Assembly: GCA_963790585.1 (NCBI GenBank)
Contig: CAWBOY010000009.1
Span: 141,479-205,478, forward strand
Direction: 5' to 3'
From: CAWBOY01 sp963790585
GTDB taxonomy: Bacteria > Planctomycetota > Planctomycetia > Gemmatales > Gemmataceae
DNA: 64,000 nucleotides
A program made the position numbers and the translations under genes. The notes under the pieces are model-generated. The model did not search any database and had not been told where the DNA came from. It saw only the letters and a list, made by a program, of their open reading frames with translations. Positions 11,633-20,322 of the stretch are shown piece by piece. Each line of letters starts with the position of its first letter. Positions within the stretch are counted from its first letter, which is position 1.

Positions 11633-11697
11633 GTAGCCCGTAGTCCGTAGCAAAGAATTCCAGGGTACCTGTCTTTTGCTACGGACTACGGGCTATC
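11633..11697. repeat. Inverted repeat between amidotransferase-like gene and anmK
   Basis: Arms of about 23-25 bases (11633-11656 and 11672-11697), built on GTAGCCCGTAGTCCGTAGCAAA and its complement, separated by 15 bases. It begins 10 bases after the upstream stop and could attenuate or terminate transcription, but it lacks a clear T-run. Near-identical CCGTAG units inside one arm suggest growth by duplication. Confidence 0.75.
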
Positions 11698-11723
11698 GAC
11701 TACTGATCCCTTCAAATCTGAGA

Positions 11724-12959
11724 ATGAAAACCATGTCCCCCCGTTGGATCATCGGCCTGGCGTCAGGCTCCAGTATGGATGGAGTCGATGCCGCCCTCGT
11801 CGAATTGGATGGGGTTGGGCTGGACCCGCGCGTGAGCCTGGTGCGTTCGCTCCATCAACCGTATACACCGGAACTCCGCGATCTGATCCGGCGCGCCTCG
11901 TCATCGGAGTCTTGCGAGGTTCGCGAAATATCGTTGTTGAATCGTTTGTTGGGGGAGACGTTTGCTTCCTCCGCGCGGGCGGTAGCCGAGCGGGCGTGCG
12001 TCAGCCTGCAAGACGTTCAGTGCATCGGCTGTACGGGGCACACAATCTGGCATGACTACGAGGGGCGCTTCCCATCGAGCTTGGGCGTCGGCATGGCCGC
12101 GGCGATTGCCGAGCGCTCGGGCGTCACGGTCGTCAGTGATTTTCGGAGTCGCGATCTCGCGGCCGGCGGGCAAGGAGTTCCACTCGCGGCGTTGCCGGAC
12201 TTTCTGTTATTTCATCACGAGCGCGAAGGGCGGGTACTGTTACATTTGGGAGGCTTAGCCCGTGTAGTTTTTCTGCCTTTCGGCGGCCGATTGACGGACG
12301 TCGTCGGCTTCGAGGCCAGCCCGTGCAATCTCCTACTCGACGCCTTGATGCGCCACCTGACCAGCGGCCGGGAATCGTATGACGCCGGCGGCAAACACGC
12401 GGTCCAGGGCCGCTGCCTGGAGCCGCTCCTTGAACGCTGGCTCTCCCATCCATCAATGCAACGACGCCCGCCCCGCAGTCTGCCGCGCCATCTCTTCGGC
12501 ACTGAATTCGTGGCCGACACAGTTCGCCAGGTCCGCCAGCTTGATGGCAGCCTCCATGATCTGCTCTGCACGGCGACCCACCTGATCGCGCGTGGCATCG
12601 CCCATTCGCTCAAACACTATTTGCCCACCGGCAAGAGAGTCGACCGCATTTACTTGAGCGGCGGTGGTGCCCGCAATGGCCTGCTCTGGCGGCTACTCGA
12701 ACAACAGCTTGTAGGCATCCCGCTCGAGCGAACCGATGTTTTGGGCGTTCCCGCCAATGCACGCAAGGCGTTGACTGTGGCGATGCTCGCCGGGCTTACA
12801 GTTGATGGGGTAACCGGCAATGTGCCTTCAGCCACCGGCGCTGCCGGCTCACGTTTGCTTGGCAGCTTGACACCCGGCTCACCCGATAATTGGGCGCGAT
12901 GTCTCGCGTGGATGGCGACTCAGACGATGCCGTTGGCGCTAATTGGGGATGAGGGGTAA
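11724..12959 (+). CDS. anmK: Anhydro-N-acetylmuramic acid kinase
   Basis: About 411 residues. AnmK opens the 1,6-anhydro ring of anhydro-MurNAc and phosphorylates it to MurNAc-6-phosphate with ATP, a cytoplasmic peptidoglycan-recycling step. The family signature GLASGSSMDGVDAALVE is at residues 11-27. Other landmarks are IGCTGHTIWHDYEGR, VVSDFRSRDLAAGGQGVPL (phosphate and sugar contacts), LGGLARVVF and the C-terminal YLSGGGARNGLLWRLLE. The frame is open from 11676, but the family homology starts at MSPRWIIG (11733) or MKTMSP (11724). It is slightly longer than typical AnmK. No MurQ or NagZ is adjacent. Its presence fits the current view that planctomycetes make and recycle peptidoglycan. Confidence 0.93.
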   Translation: MKTMSPRWIIGLASGSSMDGVDAALVELDGVGLDPRVSLVRSLHQPYTPELRDLIRRASSSESCEVREISLLNRLLGETFASSARAVAERACVSLQDVQCIGCTGHTIWHDYEGRFPSSLGVGMAAAIAERSGVTVVSDFRSRDLAAGGQGVPLAALPDFLLFHHEREGRVLLHLGGLARVVFLPFGGRLTDVVGFEASPCNLLLDALMRHLTSGRESYDAGGKHAVQGRCLEPLLERWLSHPSMQRRPPRSLPRHLFGTEFVADTVRQVRQLDGSLHDLLCTATHLIARGIAHSLKHYLPTGKRVDRIYLSGGGARNGLLWRLLEQQLVGIPLERTDVLGVPANARKALTVAMLAGLTVDGVTGNVPSATGAAGSRLLGSLTPGSPDNWARCLAWMATQTMPLALIGDEG

Positions 12960-12971
12960 GAAATAGCAACT

Positions 12972-13442
12972 TTATTTCTCCCCCTGCGCCACCTTCATTT
13001 TCGCTCGCTCCAATGCAATCTCCGCTTCCAAGCGATTCAATTTGGCGTCAAGCATTTCCGATGTCGTCGCGGTGCCTGCATTCACAAGTGCTTGGGCACG
13101 ATCTTCTTGTTCTTTCATTATTTTGACTATTTTCTCGTGGATCGCGACTCTGTCTTTGTCGGTATCGCACAGATCCAGCTCAGCCTTGTGAAAGCGTAGA
13201 TAGGCTCGCTGCATATCTTCCGTGCTTACCGTGCCAGTTGCATATTGTTTCTTTACCATGTCAACAACTATTTGAGCTGTTTTTAGTCGCTCTTGGAGCA
13301 ATGCATTTATTTTCGTTTCAGATTCCGTGAGTTGCTTCGTTTCTGCTTCAGCGCCGCTCCTTGGCTGCTGCCAGGCCATTGCCGCTGTCAGTCCGACAGC
13401 CATGAGCAGCGCTATCGATAGTTTTGCTTTGCTGAGAAACAT
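12972..13442 (-). CDS. Secreted or membrane-anchored coiled-coil protein, paralogue of the neighbouring sigma factor's C-terminus
   Basis: A 156-residue protein with an N-terminal hydrophobic segment (LSIALLMAVGLTAAMAW) followed by long charged helices likely to form a coiled coil. It matches the C-terminal third of the sigma factor upstream: MFLSKAKL against MFLTKVKF, ALLQERLKTAQ in both, AYLRFHKAELDLCDTDKD against AYLLVHKAELDACETDKE, and RLEAEIALERAKMKV against RMEAEIALERAKAKL. Its start codon corresponds to an internal methionine of the sigma factor, so it is a partial gene duplication of the anchored domain only. The two genes are co-directional and 59 bases apart. Function is unknown; it might dimerise with the sigma factor's extension. 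Confidence 0.75.
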   Translation of the reverse strand: MFLSKAKLSIALLMAVGLTAAMAWQQPRSGAEAETKQLTESETKINALLQERLKTAQIVVDMVKKQYATGTVSTEDMQRAYLRFHKAELDLCDTDKDRVAIHEKIVKIMKEQEDRAQALVNAGTATTSEMLDAKLNRLEAEIALERAKMKVAQGEK

Positions 13443-13501
13443 GGCCTTTACTCCCTATCTTGTTAGGCGACCGCCGTTTAGTATCGTTCAAACCGACCTC
13501 G

Positions 13502-14857
13502 TTACTTCTCCGCCGCTGTCAATTTTGCCTTGGCTCGCTCCAACGCGATCTCCGCTTCCATGCGATACATTTTTGCCGCGAGTAAATCCGATTCCGCTCC
13601 TCTGCCTGCTACATAGATCAGTTGCGCACGCCGCTCGTGGTCCATCATCTGCTTGACATATTTCTCATGTACAGTCACACACTCCTTGTCGGTCTCGCAC
13701 GCGTCGAGTTCGGCCTTGTGAACTAACAGATAGGCTTGTTGCATTTCTTTCGTGTCTATATACCCAGGTGCATCAGCACCGCGCGCATCATACTTAGCTT
13801 TCAAGATGTCGAGATATTTTTGAGCCGTCTTGAGGCGTTCTTGCAACAGCGCTCGAATTTTATCTTCGGCTTCCTTAAGTTCTTTGGGATTCTTCCCCTT
13901 CACCGTTGCGTTTGAATCCTCGATGGGCTTTTTACGATGATCTTCTTTGGCGATCTCTTTCGGCTGCTGACCGAAGGCCGATCCCGGTATCGATCGTATA
14001 CCGAGGCTGGTGGTGCCAATCATCAGCCCGACGACCATGAGCGCCATCACCGTGAATTTGACTTTCGTGAGAAACATGGCTCTGATCACACTTTCCGTTA
14101 GGACGACGATTGGAGTTGAGATCAATCCCGTCGTCCCTGAACTTGCCGCGAAGATGCTTGCGGCTTTGATCGTCGAAACCACTAACGAGGCAGGAACCGT
14201 TGCGGATACACTATTAGCGGCGCAAACGGCCGCGAGGCCGCTGCTGCTGAGTGTCAAGCCACGGCTTGTTAGCCGCCGCGCCAACAGCTCGCGCGCTCGT
14301 GAGAGCCGGCTGGAGACGGATCCTTCGGGCCAGCCGAGTTGTTGGGCAGCCTCCTTGCGCGTCTTGCCTTCCAGATCGACCAGTACGATCGGCACGCGAT
14401 ATTTATCGGGCAGCCGGCTCAGTTCCTGATCGAGCAACGGTTGCAGGTCGTCCCAAGCCTTGGACGCGGGCGCTTCGGGTTCAGGCATCTTCGTTCTCAA
14501 CTGCTCCCGCCTATGCCGTTTCGCTTGCACCGCCCGCGCCTTGATCGCCGTATGATAGGCGACGCCGTAAAGCCAATTGCCCACCATCTCACGCGGAACG
14601 ACGGACCGTGCCTTGCGCACGAGGACGAGAAACGTCGCTTGAAACGCATCCTCCGCTTCATGTCGATCGCCGATCACGCGGCGACAAACACCCAAGACCA
14701 TAGGCCCATGCCGCCGCACCAATGTCTCAAACGCCTCATCGCTCCGATGGTCGATAAAGGCATCCAAGAGCACGCGATCCGCCGGTTCCGCCCCATCCAG
14801 GCGCAGCATAGCCCCGCGCACATGTTCGAGGATCTCAGCTGAGGTCAGCTTGGCCAT
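13502..14857 (-). CDS. ECF sigma factor with membrane-anchored coiled-coil C-terminus
   Basis: About 451 residues. The N-terminal half is a complete ECF sigma factor: region 2 (VRRHGPMVLGVCRRVIGDRHEAEDAFQATFLVL, WLYGVAYHTAIKAR) and region 4 (LSRLPDKYRVPIVLVDLEGKTRKEAAQQLGWPEGSVSSRLSRARELL). After a Ser/Ala-rich linker, a hydrophobic segment starts near residue 261 (VKFTVMALMVVGLMIG), followed by a Lys/Glu-rich helical domain to the C-terminus. Such C-terminally extended ECFs are a planctomycete speciality. The extension would place a sensor domain across the cytoplasmic membrane, in place of a separate anti-sigma factor. The ATG at 14857 is chosen because AAGGAG lies 4 bases upstream; an earlier in-frame start at 14884 has no such site. 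The domain is duplicated downstream as a free-standing gene. Confidence 0.88.
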   Translation of the reverse strand: MAKLTSAEILEHVRGAMLRLDGAEPADRVLLDAFIDHRSDEAFETLVRRHGPMVLGVCRRVIGDRHEAEDAFQATFLVLVRKARSVVPREMVGNWLYGVAYHTAIKARAVQAKRHRREQLRTKMPEPEAPASKAWDDLQPLLDQELSRLPDKYRVPIVLVDLEGKTRKEAAQQLGWPEGSVSSRLSRARELLARRLTSRGLTLSSSGLAAVCAANSVSATVPASLVVSTIKAASIFAASSGTTGLISTPIVVLTESVIRAMFLTKVKFTVMALMVVGLMIGTTSLGIRSIPGSAFGQQPKEIAKEDHRKKPIEDSNATVKGKNPKELKEAEDKIRALLQERLKTAQKYLDILKAKYDARGADAPGYIDTKEMQQAYLLVHKAELDACETDKECVTVHEKYVKQMMDHERRAQLIYVAGRGAESDLLAAKMYRMEAEIALERAKAKLTAAEK

Positions 14858-14946
14858 GGCACTCCTTCTTGCGATCGCCGACACCTACTTATTTCCCGGC
14901 CGAAGGCGGTTTCATCCATGACTTTTGAAATTATTTTGGCGCTCCG

Positions 14947-17900
14947 TTACTTCCGACTCTTCAAAAACACCAATAAATCCGCCAATTCCTGCTCCGACAA
15001 CACCTTCTCAATCCCGGCCGGCATGATCGACACCTTGCTCGGCTGGATCTCTTCTATCTCCTTGCGCGGAATGCGGATCGTTTGGTCCGCCCCGAGGATC
15101 AATTCAATCTCGTCTGGAGTTTCGCTCTTGATAAGGCCGTTGTGTGTCTTGCCGGCTTTGGTTTCGATCAGGACTGGCTCATAGCTACGCACGATGCTAG
15201 CGCTGGGATACAGGATCGACTCAAGGAGGTCGCGCTCACTACGAATGGAGCCGATTCGCGTCAGGTCGGGGCCGACCCGGCCCCCTTGGTAGGCGAGAGC
15301 ATGGCAGGCGATGCAGCTGGCTTTGGCGCTGTAAAATACCACCTGGCCACGGCGAATGTCGCCATCTTTGAGTGATTTGAGGAGACTATCGAGCCGTTCG
15401 CCCTGCTTGGCGAGGTCGGCATTGATCTTCAGATAGAGTCCCTCTGCAGCGTGGCGCACTGGCTCTGGATATTTGATCAGGCGCGTCTTGATCGCGTCGA
15501 CGCGTAGATTCTCCAATATGGGAGATCGCTTGAGAGCGGCTACCAACTCCAGGCCGATCTTTTCGTCGGCCGTCTGTACAAACGCCTCCAGGAGCCGATC
15601 GACTTCGAGTGGGCCGACCGTAGCCAAGGACTCCGTGAGGGTGTGGAGCTGGTCGCCGGTCAGTTTGGCACGTGCCAGAATGTCGACGGCCATGGCCCGC
15701 TCCACCACTGGTTTGCCACGATCCAAATGCTGGTGAACAAAGGAAAATAGCTGGGGCACCAGCGCCGCCCGGCCCTCCCGGTGCCGTGGCAAGAGCGGCG
15801 AGGCGGACTTCGTCTGCTTGATTGCTTTCGGCGATTTGGATCAGGGCAACTCTCATCGCCATAGTCTTTTGTTTCGGAATCGTCACCTGGCGAATTGTGC
15901 GAATCGTCTCCTGAACCAACGGGGCGTCCGTCGAGCCGAGCAACTCGACCAGCGTCTCGATCCATTTCTCGGGCGCTTCCTTGAGCCGTCTTTCGGCCAT
16001 TGCTTTCAAGAGCAGGCTCTTAATTTGTTTTGGAGTGTCCGCCTTCTTGAGAATGTCGACGATGAGTTCCTGGATCGCGCCGGCTCCGGCAAAGCGAGCC
16101 AGTAGTTTGCGCAACTCCTCCAATGCCTCCGGCTTTGCCGATGAAGCACTCACGAGCTGCTCCTTCAGGAAATCGGCCATTGCCGGCCCCCATTGGGGAT
16201 GCCGGCCCGCGATCCACAGGAGGGTTTCTTTCAAATCGACATCATTTGTCTTTAGGTGCTGAACGACCGCATTCGAAGATAGTCTTCCACCTGGCATTTG
16301 ATCGAGTGCGACGAGAGCGGTCCGTAAGACATTCGGATTGGAGCTGGATAGGCCACGCTCCGTTTCGGCTACCGCTCCCAATTCAATGAGTGCGTAGGTG
16401 ATTGCATGTTCGAGCAACCTATCCAACTTCCCTTCCGCTGCTTTCAGGAGATGGGGAACGCCGGTCTTATCACCGCTGCGGCCGAGACACTCTGCGGCCA
16501 GGCGTTGATTGAGAGAGGTTCCATTGGTCAAAATCTGTATCAGTTGCGGCCCCGCTTCGCGGTCGCGGCGCAGGCTTATGACGTTCAAGGCCACCTGTCG
16601 CACGCCCTCATCGGGATCGGCGAGCGCGATCCGTACAGGCGCATAACTCTCGGGTTGCTCAATACGCGCCAGCGTCCATAATGCGTTACAACGTGATTGG
16701 ACCGACGCATCTTTTTTCAGCATCGATGTATTAAGCTCTTCAATAGCGCTTTTGCCTTTTCGTGCCAACGTTTGTATGGCGCGCGGCGCACGAACGGCCG
16801 AGCATCATCCAACTTCGTCGCCAACTCCGTTGTACTCAGCTTGGGCCAATCAATGTCCAGGCCGCGCGGATCGCGGATTTTCGACGCATTCGCACGGCGA
16901 ATACGATAAATCGCTCCCAGCACATCGGGCTTGTGCAACTGTGAGGAAGGGCAGCAGAGCTTGTACCAACCTCCGGTATCGATCACGAGCAAACTGCCAT
17001 CAGCATCTTCGAGGAGCGACGTCGGGTGGAAATCAATGTTATCCGAGACAAGGAAATCCTGGTCGCGCGAGATATAGCCCGATCCACGCTCTTCCAAAAT
17101 GTGACGTGAGACCTTGTGCAGATTGAATTGGCAAGCGAATAGGTTGTCTTGATACTCCGGACCAAACGCGGTTGATTCGTAACGAGCCAGTCCACTCGGC
17201 GCCGCTGGCCCCATGTGGCTCAGAACAGGCATTACGTTCGGCCCCGTCCAGGGATGATCGTCGAGAACGGCATGTACCTTGCCATAGACGCCCCCATAGA
17301 CCGCATGGAGGAGGCCGTCGCGCAGGCCGAGAGCTGGATGCTGGAGAAATGTGGTGGTGAAAAAGCGCTCGCCGTTGGGCATGAAGACGACGTGAACTGG
17401 GTTATCCATACCGCCGGTCATGACCGGCTCGATGCCGGTGCCGTCAGGACGGATACGGAAAATGTGGGCGGCTTTTGTCGTCCACGGCCCTTGGCCTGGC
17501 TGCTCGTAGGTCTGCTTATCGAACGCCCCCTTGCACCAGTAGATCCAACCATCGAGGCCGAGATACGGGCCATGGAGATCGTTGGCACAGCCAGTGAGCG
17601 TCTTGCCCTGGAACCATTCAACTCGCTGGTCGGCAACGCCTGTACCCTTGGTGTCGGTCAACTTCCAGATACTCGGCGGCGCGGCGACATAGAGCGAGCC
17701 ATCGAGCCACATGGTCCCCGCTGGGAACATAATCTTGTCGGCGTAGATAGTGCGTTGATCGAACCGGCCATCGCCTTTGGAATCTTTGAGCTTCAAAATC
17801 CGATGCGGCTTCTTGGCGAGCTGATCCTTGACGTTGTCATTGGTACCTGAAGAATCGGCGACATAAAGATTGCCCGCCTCATCGAAATCCGCCATGATCG

Positions 17901-18090
17901 GCCGCGGCACGAGAGATGAGGGGGCAGCGACCTCGATCTCGAAGCCGATCGGCAAGGTAAAGGTATGGCCATTGAGCTTGATGCTATGCATCGTCGCCGG
18001 CTTGGCCCCCGGTTGCATCTCCTTACCTTCGGAAGCGACGGCGAGGAAAATCAGCAAAACGCTAACAGGCAGAAGGCGCATAACAACCAC
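14947..18090 (-). CDS. PVC-type membrane-bound dehydrogenase with HEAT repeats and C-terminal cytochrome c domain (two frame breaks)
   Basis: Three consecutive minus-strand frames join into one protein of about 1,047 residues. The first (18090 to about 16790) has a signal peptide and an NHL/beta-propeller dehydrogenase domain (PRPIMADFDEAGNLYVAD, DLHGPYLGLDGWIYW, HPTSLLEDADGSLLVIDTGGW). The second (about 16790-15780) is a run of HEAT-like helices (ALADPDEGVRQVAL, LNQRLAAECLGRSGD). The third (about 15780-14947) ends in a cytochrome c domain with CIACH, VGPDLTRIG and LADLLVFLKSRK. This matches the planctomycete PVC-type heme-binding family. It is presumably periplasmic and oxidises an unknown, probably sugar-like, substrate. 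Breaks at about 16790 and 15780 fall in GC runs and look like indel errors. Confidence 0.85.
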
Positions 18091-18172
18091 CTCAAGGGCG
18101 AAACAGGCGGGTCGGCGGGGTTATAGAGATGATATGGACGAAATGGGCATTTATCGAATTGACAGAGCAACG

Positions 18173-18799
18173 TCAGCTTTCGGTTTCGCTCTTGTCTTCC
18201 ACGAACTCGACTCGCTCATACACGTCGGCCAATTTTAGTTTGCAATCGATCGATGTGATGACCACTACGGCGTCCAATCCTTCATGCGGCTCGAAGAACC
18301 AAGCTCCCTCCGCATTGCGATAAAAATGGTCTATCAATGGTTGATCTTGGGATACAAGCAAATAATCGCGCAGCGTTGGATTCCATTTTCGATAGCGTTG
18401 GAACTTCAAACCGCGATCGAAGGATTCTGTCGAAGGGGAAAGGACCTCTACGATCATGGTTGGGTTGATGATGACATCCTTGTAAGTATCATGGAACTCT
18501 TTTTCGCCACAAACCACGATGAGGTCTGGATACGAATAAAGGCCGGCTGTCGATTCGCGTAACGTCGGCGTCGGACCGCTACGTAACTTGGTGTCCTTTG
18601 TTTTAATACGACAAGGCTTGCCTCTCAATTGATTACCCAATGCCAGAACTAGGTTCACGCTGATGTCGCCGTGCGCATCGCTTTCGCCGGCCATCGCGTG
18701 GATACGGCCGTCGAGATATTCGTGTCGTTCCTTGGCGGCGCGTTCGAGCTTGAGATACTCGTCTACGGTAAACAGGACTTGGCGTTGCGGCGCTCGCAT
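18173..18799 (-). CDS. Uma2 family (DUF820) restriction-endonuclease-fold protein
   Basis: A 208-residue protein with the Uma2 hallmarks: FTVDEYLKLE at the start, YLDGRIHAMAGES, HGDISVNLV, then YPDLIVVCGE and PTMIVEVLSPST, which carry the D...ExxS/T pattern of a PD-(D/E)xK-like fold, followed by YRKWNPTLRDYLLVSQ. Uma2 proteins are greatly expanded in planctomycetes and cyanobacteria; no cellular function is firmly established and nuclease activity is only predicted from the fold. It sits 38 bases downstream of a second Uma2 gene on the same strand (about 50 percent identical by eye), so the pair is a tandem duplication. Confidence 0.9.
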   Translation of the reverse strand: MRAPQRQVLFTVDEYLKLERAAKERHEYLDGRIHAMAGESDAHGDISVNLVLALGNQLRGKPCRIKTKDTKLRSGPTPTLRESTAGLYSYPDLIVVCGEKEFHDTYKDVIINPTMIVEVLSPSTESFDRGLKFQRYRKWNPTLRDYLLVSQDQPLIDHFYRNAEGAWFFEPHEGLDAVVVITSIDCKLKLADVYERVEFVEDKSETES

Positions 18800-18837
18800 G
18801 GCTTATTCCCCTAATCGAGTTATTGAGATTGCGTGTC

Positions 18838-19455
18838 CTAGCGAGAAGGCGCGTCAGAGAACCGCACGCGTTCATAAACCTCAGCGAGCCTTAAAGCGCA
18901 TTGTATCGACGTAATGACAACCTCGGCGTCGAGGCCGGAGTGAAGTTGGTGTGCCCATTCACCTTTATCCGCCCGAGAGAATTGTTCAATCTCCGGTCGA
19001 TCTTGGGATACAAGGAGGTAATCGCGTAGGGTCGAGTTCCATGTTTGATAACGTTGATACTTCTCACCGCGATCAAAGGCTTCGGTGGAAGGCGACAGGA
19101 TTTCGACAATTACGGTTGGATTCAGGATGACGTCTTGTTCCGCATCATGACATTCGGGTTCGCCACAGATGATCACAAAATCAGGATAGGAAAACATGCC
19201 GATCTTTGACTTGCCCGAAAATGGTGTCGGGCCGCTGCGCACTTTGGTATCCTTCGATAGTGATTCGCACGGCTTGCCGCGTAATTGGGCAAAGAAAAGG
19301 CCACCAAGGTTCGAGCTAATACGCCCATGACTGAGGCTTTCCCCCGCCATCGCGTAGATTTGGCCGTCGAGATATTCGCTCCGCTCCTCCGCTGCGCGCT
19401 CGCGTTCGAGATATTCGTCAACAGTGTAGCTATGTTTAAGTTTCGGCGCGTGCAT
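18838..19455 (-). CDS. Uma2 family (DUF820) protein, tandem paralogue
   Basis: A 205-residue paralogue of the gene just downstream, sharing YTVDEYLERE, YLDGQIYAMAGES, HGRISSNLG, TKVRSGPTPFS, YPDFVIICGE, PTVIVEILSPSTEAFDRGEK and YQTWNSTLRDYLLVSQDRP. The predicted acidic pair (Asp of YPDF and Glu of VEILS) is intact. GGAGACAGCAACG precedes the ATG, giving a plausible ribosome site. The two copies are probably co-transcribed. Biological role unknown. Confidence 0.9.
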   Translation of the reverse strand: MHAPKLKHSYTVDEYLERERAAEERSEYLDGQIYAMAGESLSHGRISSNLGGLFFAQLRGKPCESLSKDTKVRSGPTPFSGKSKIGMFSYPDFVIICGEPECHDAEQDVILNPTVIVEILSPSTEAFDRGEKYQRYQTWNSTLRDYLLVSQDRPEIEQFSRADKGEWAHQLHSGLDAEVVITSIQCALRLAEVYERVRFSDAPSR

Positions 19456-19580
19456 CGTTGCTGTCTCCTATCTTCCGCTTGGCCACGTCGGCATCGATTA
19501 TACTTCCGCCAGCTGCCTTTCGCTCCACGAAACAGGACCTTGCGCGGAGCGAGAGGCGACATTAGCTTCTGACGCCCCGT

Positions 19581-19778
19581 CTACTTTGGTTCTTCTGAAT
19601 ACGCCGCGCGTAGAATCGCTTGAGCGTAATATACGGCCACAATTGCCGCGCCGATCCATGTGCCGACGCAACCGCCAATCCAGTAGCCCAGGGACATGAT
19701 GATGGCGAACGAGAAGACGGTTTCCGTCAGCGTCAAATAGCTCGGTTGAGACGGCGACGATTTTTGTTGATTCTCCAT
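19581..19778 (-). CDS. Small two-helix membrane protein
   Basis: A 65-residue protein starting at the ATG at 19778, with GAGG about 7 bases upstream. The first 16 residues are polar (MENQQKSSPSQ). Two hydrophobic stretches follow: TETVFSFAIIMSLGYWIGG and GTWIGAAIVAVYYAQAIL. The frame remains open much further upstream (to 20330), but that part is antisense to the next genes and has no protein character. It is divergent from the 140-residue protein gene, with about 118 bases of shared promoter space. No family recognised. Confidence 0.6.
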   Translation of the reverse strand: MENQQKSSPSQPSYLTLTETVFSFAIIMSLGYWIGGCVGTWIGAAIVAVYYAQAILRAAYSEEPK

Positions 19779-19896
19779 GCTGACCTCGTATTTGCTGGGG
19801 CGGTTACGTATTCTTCTTTGTATTCCGTCTGGTGCAAACTCAATTTCTTTGATCCGTCTCTTTGAATCTACCAAACTCGACTTCGTGAGGCACAAC

Positions 19897-20319
19897 ATGC
19901 TTATTGTGTCCGGCAAGACGCTCGGTCGAAAGAAGCCGCTCTTCGACGATTTTTCCGTGCCGCTGCCCTCGGCTGCCTTGGAAAAGCCAACCACGTTCCG
20001 CGAACTCCTTGGCCATGTCGTGCGCGCCGAAGTGGAGGCTTTCAAGAGTCGCCAGGCGGAGCGGCGGCTGCTCAAGGCGTTGACCGCGCGGCAGATCGAA
20101 TCAGGGCTGGCGTCGGGCATAGTAAACATGGGCGGCAGTGACCTCGACCAGCAGGTTGACGCGGAACGAGCGGTTACCGTGGCGATCGAAGCGTTTGCCG
20201 ACGGCTTGTTTCTCGCCGTCTTGGACGAGACTGAAGTGATGAATCTCGATGACGTGCTGCCGCTCACCGCATCCAGTCGACTAACCTTCATTCGTCTTAC
20301 TATGCTCGTGGGAGGTTGA
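19897..20319 (+). CDS. Ubiquitin/ThiS-like beta-grasp candidate ending in Gly-Gly
   Basis: A 140-residue protein that I read as a beta-grasp fold with a helical insertion. Residues 1-24 (MLIVSGKTLGRKKPLFDDFSV) form a predicted beta hairpin and 33-49 (TFRELLGHVVRAEVEAF) the main helix. Residues 50-100 are a charged helical insert with a MGGSDLDQQVD motif. Residues 101-138 (DGLFLAVLD...LPLTASSRLTFIRLTML) are the returning strands. The protein ends exactly in VGG, like ThiS, MoaD and processed ubiquitin. The ATG at 19897 has GAGG upstream; the longer frame from 19777 does not look coding. The stop is 3 bases from the start of the DUF5724 gene, so the two are translationally coupled. The fold and any conjugation role are inference. 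No E1-like gene is nearby. Confidence 0.7.
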   Translation: MLIVSGKTLGRKKPLFDDFSVPLPSAALEKPTTFRELLGHVVRAEVEAFKSRQAERRLLKALTARQIESGLASGIVNMGGSDLDQQVDAERAVTVAIEAFADGLFLAVLDETEVMNLDDVLPLTASSRLTFIRLTMLVGG

Positions 20320-20322
20320 ACC

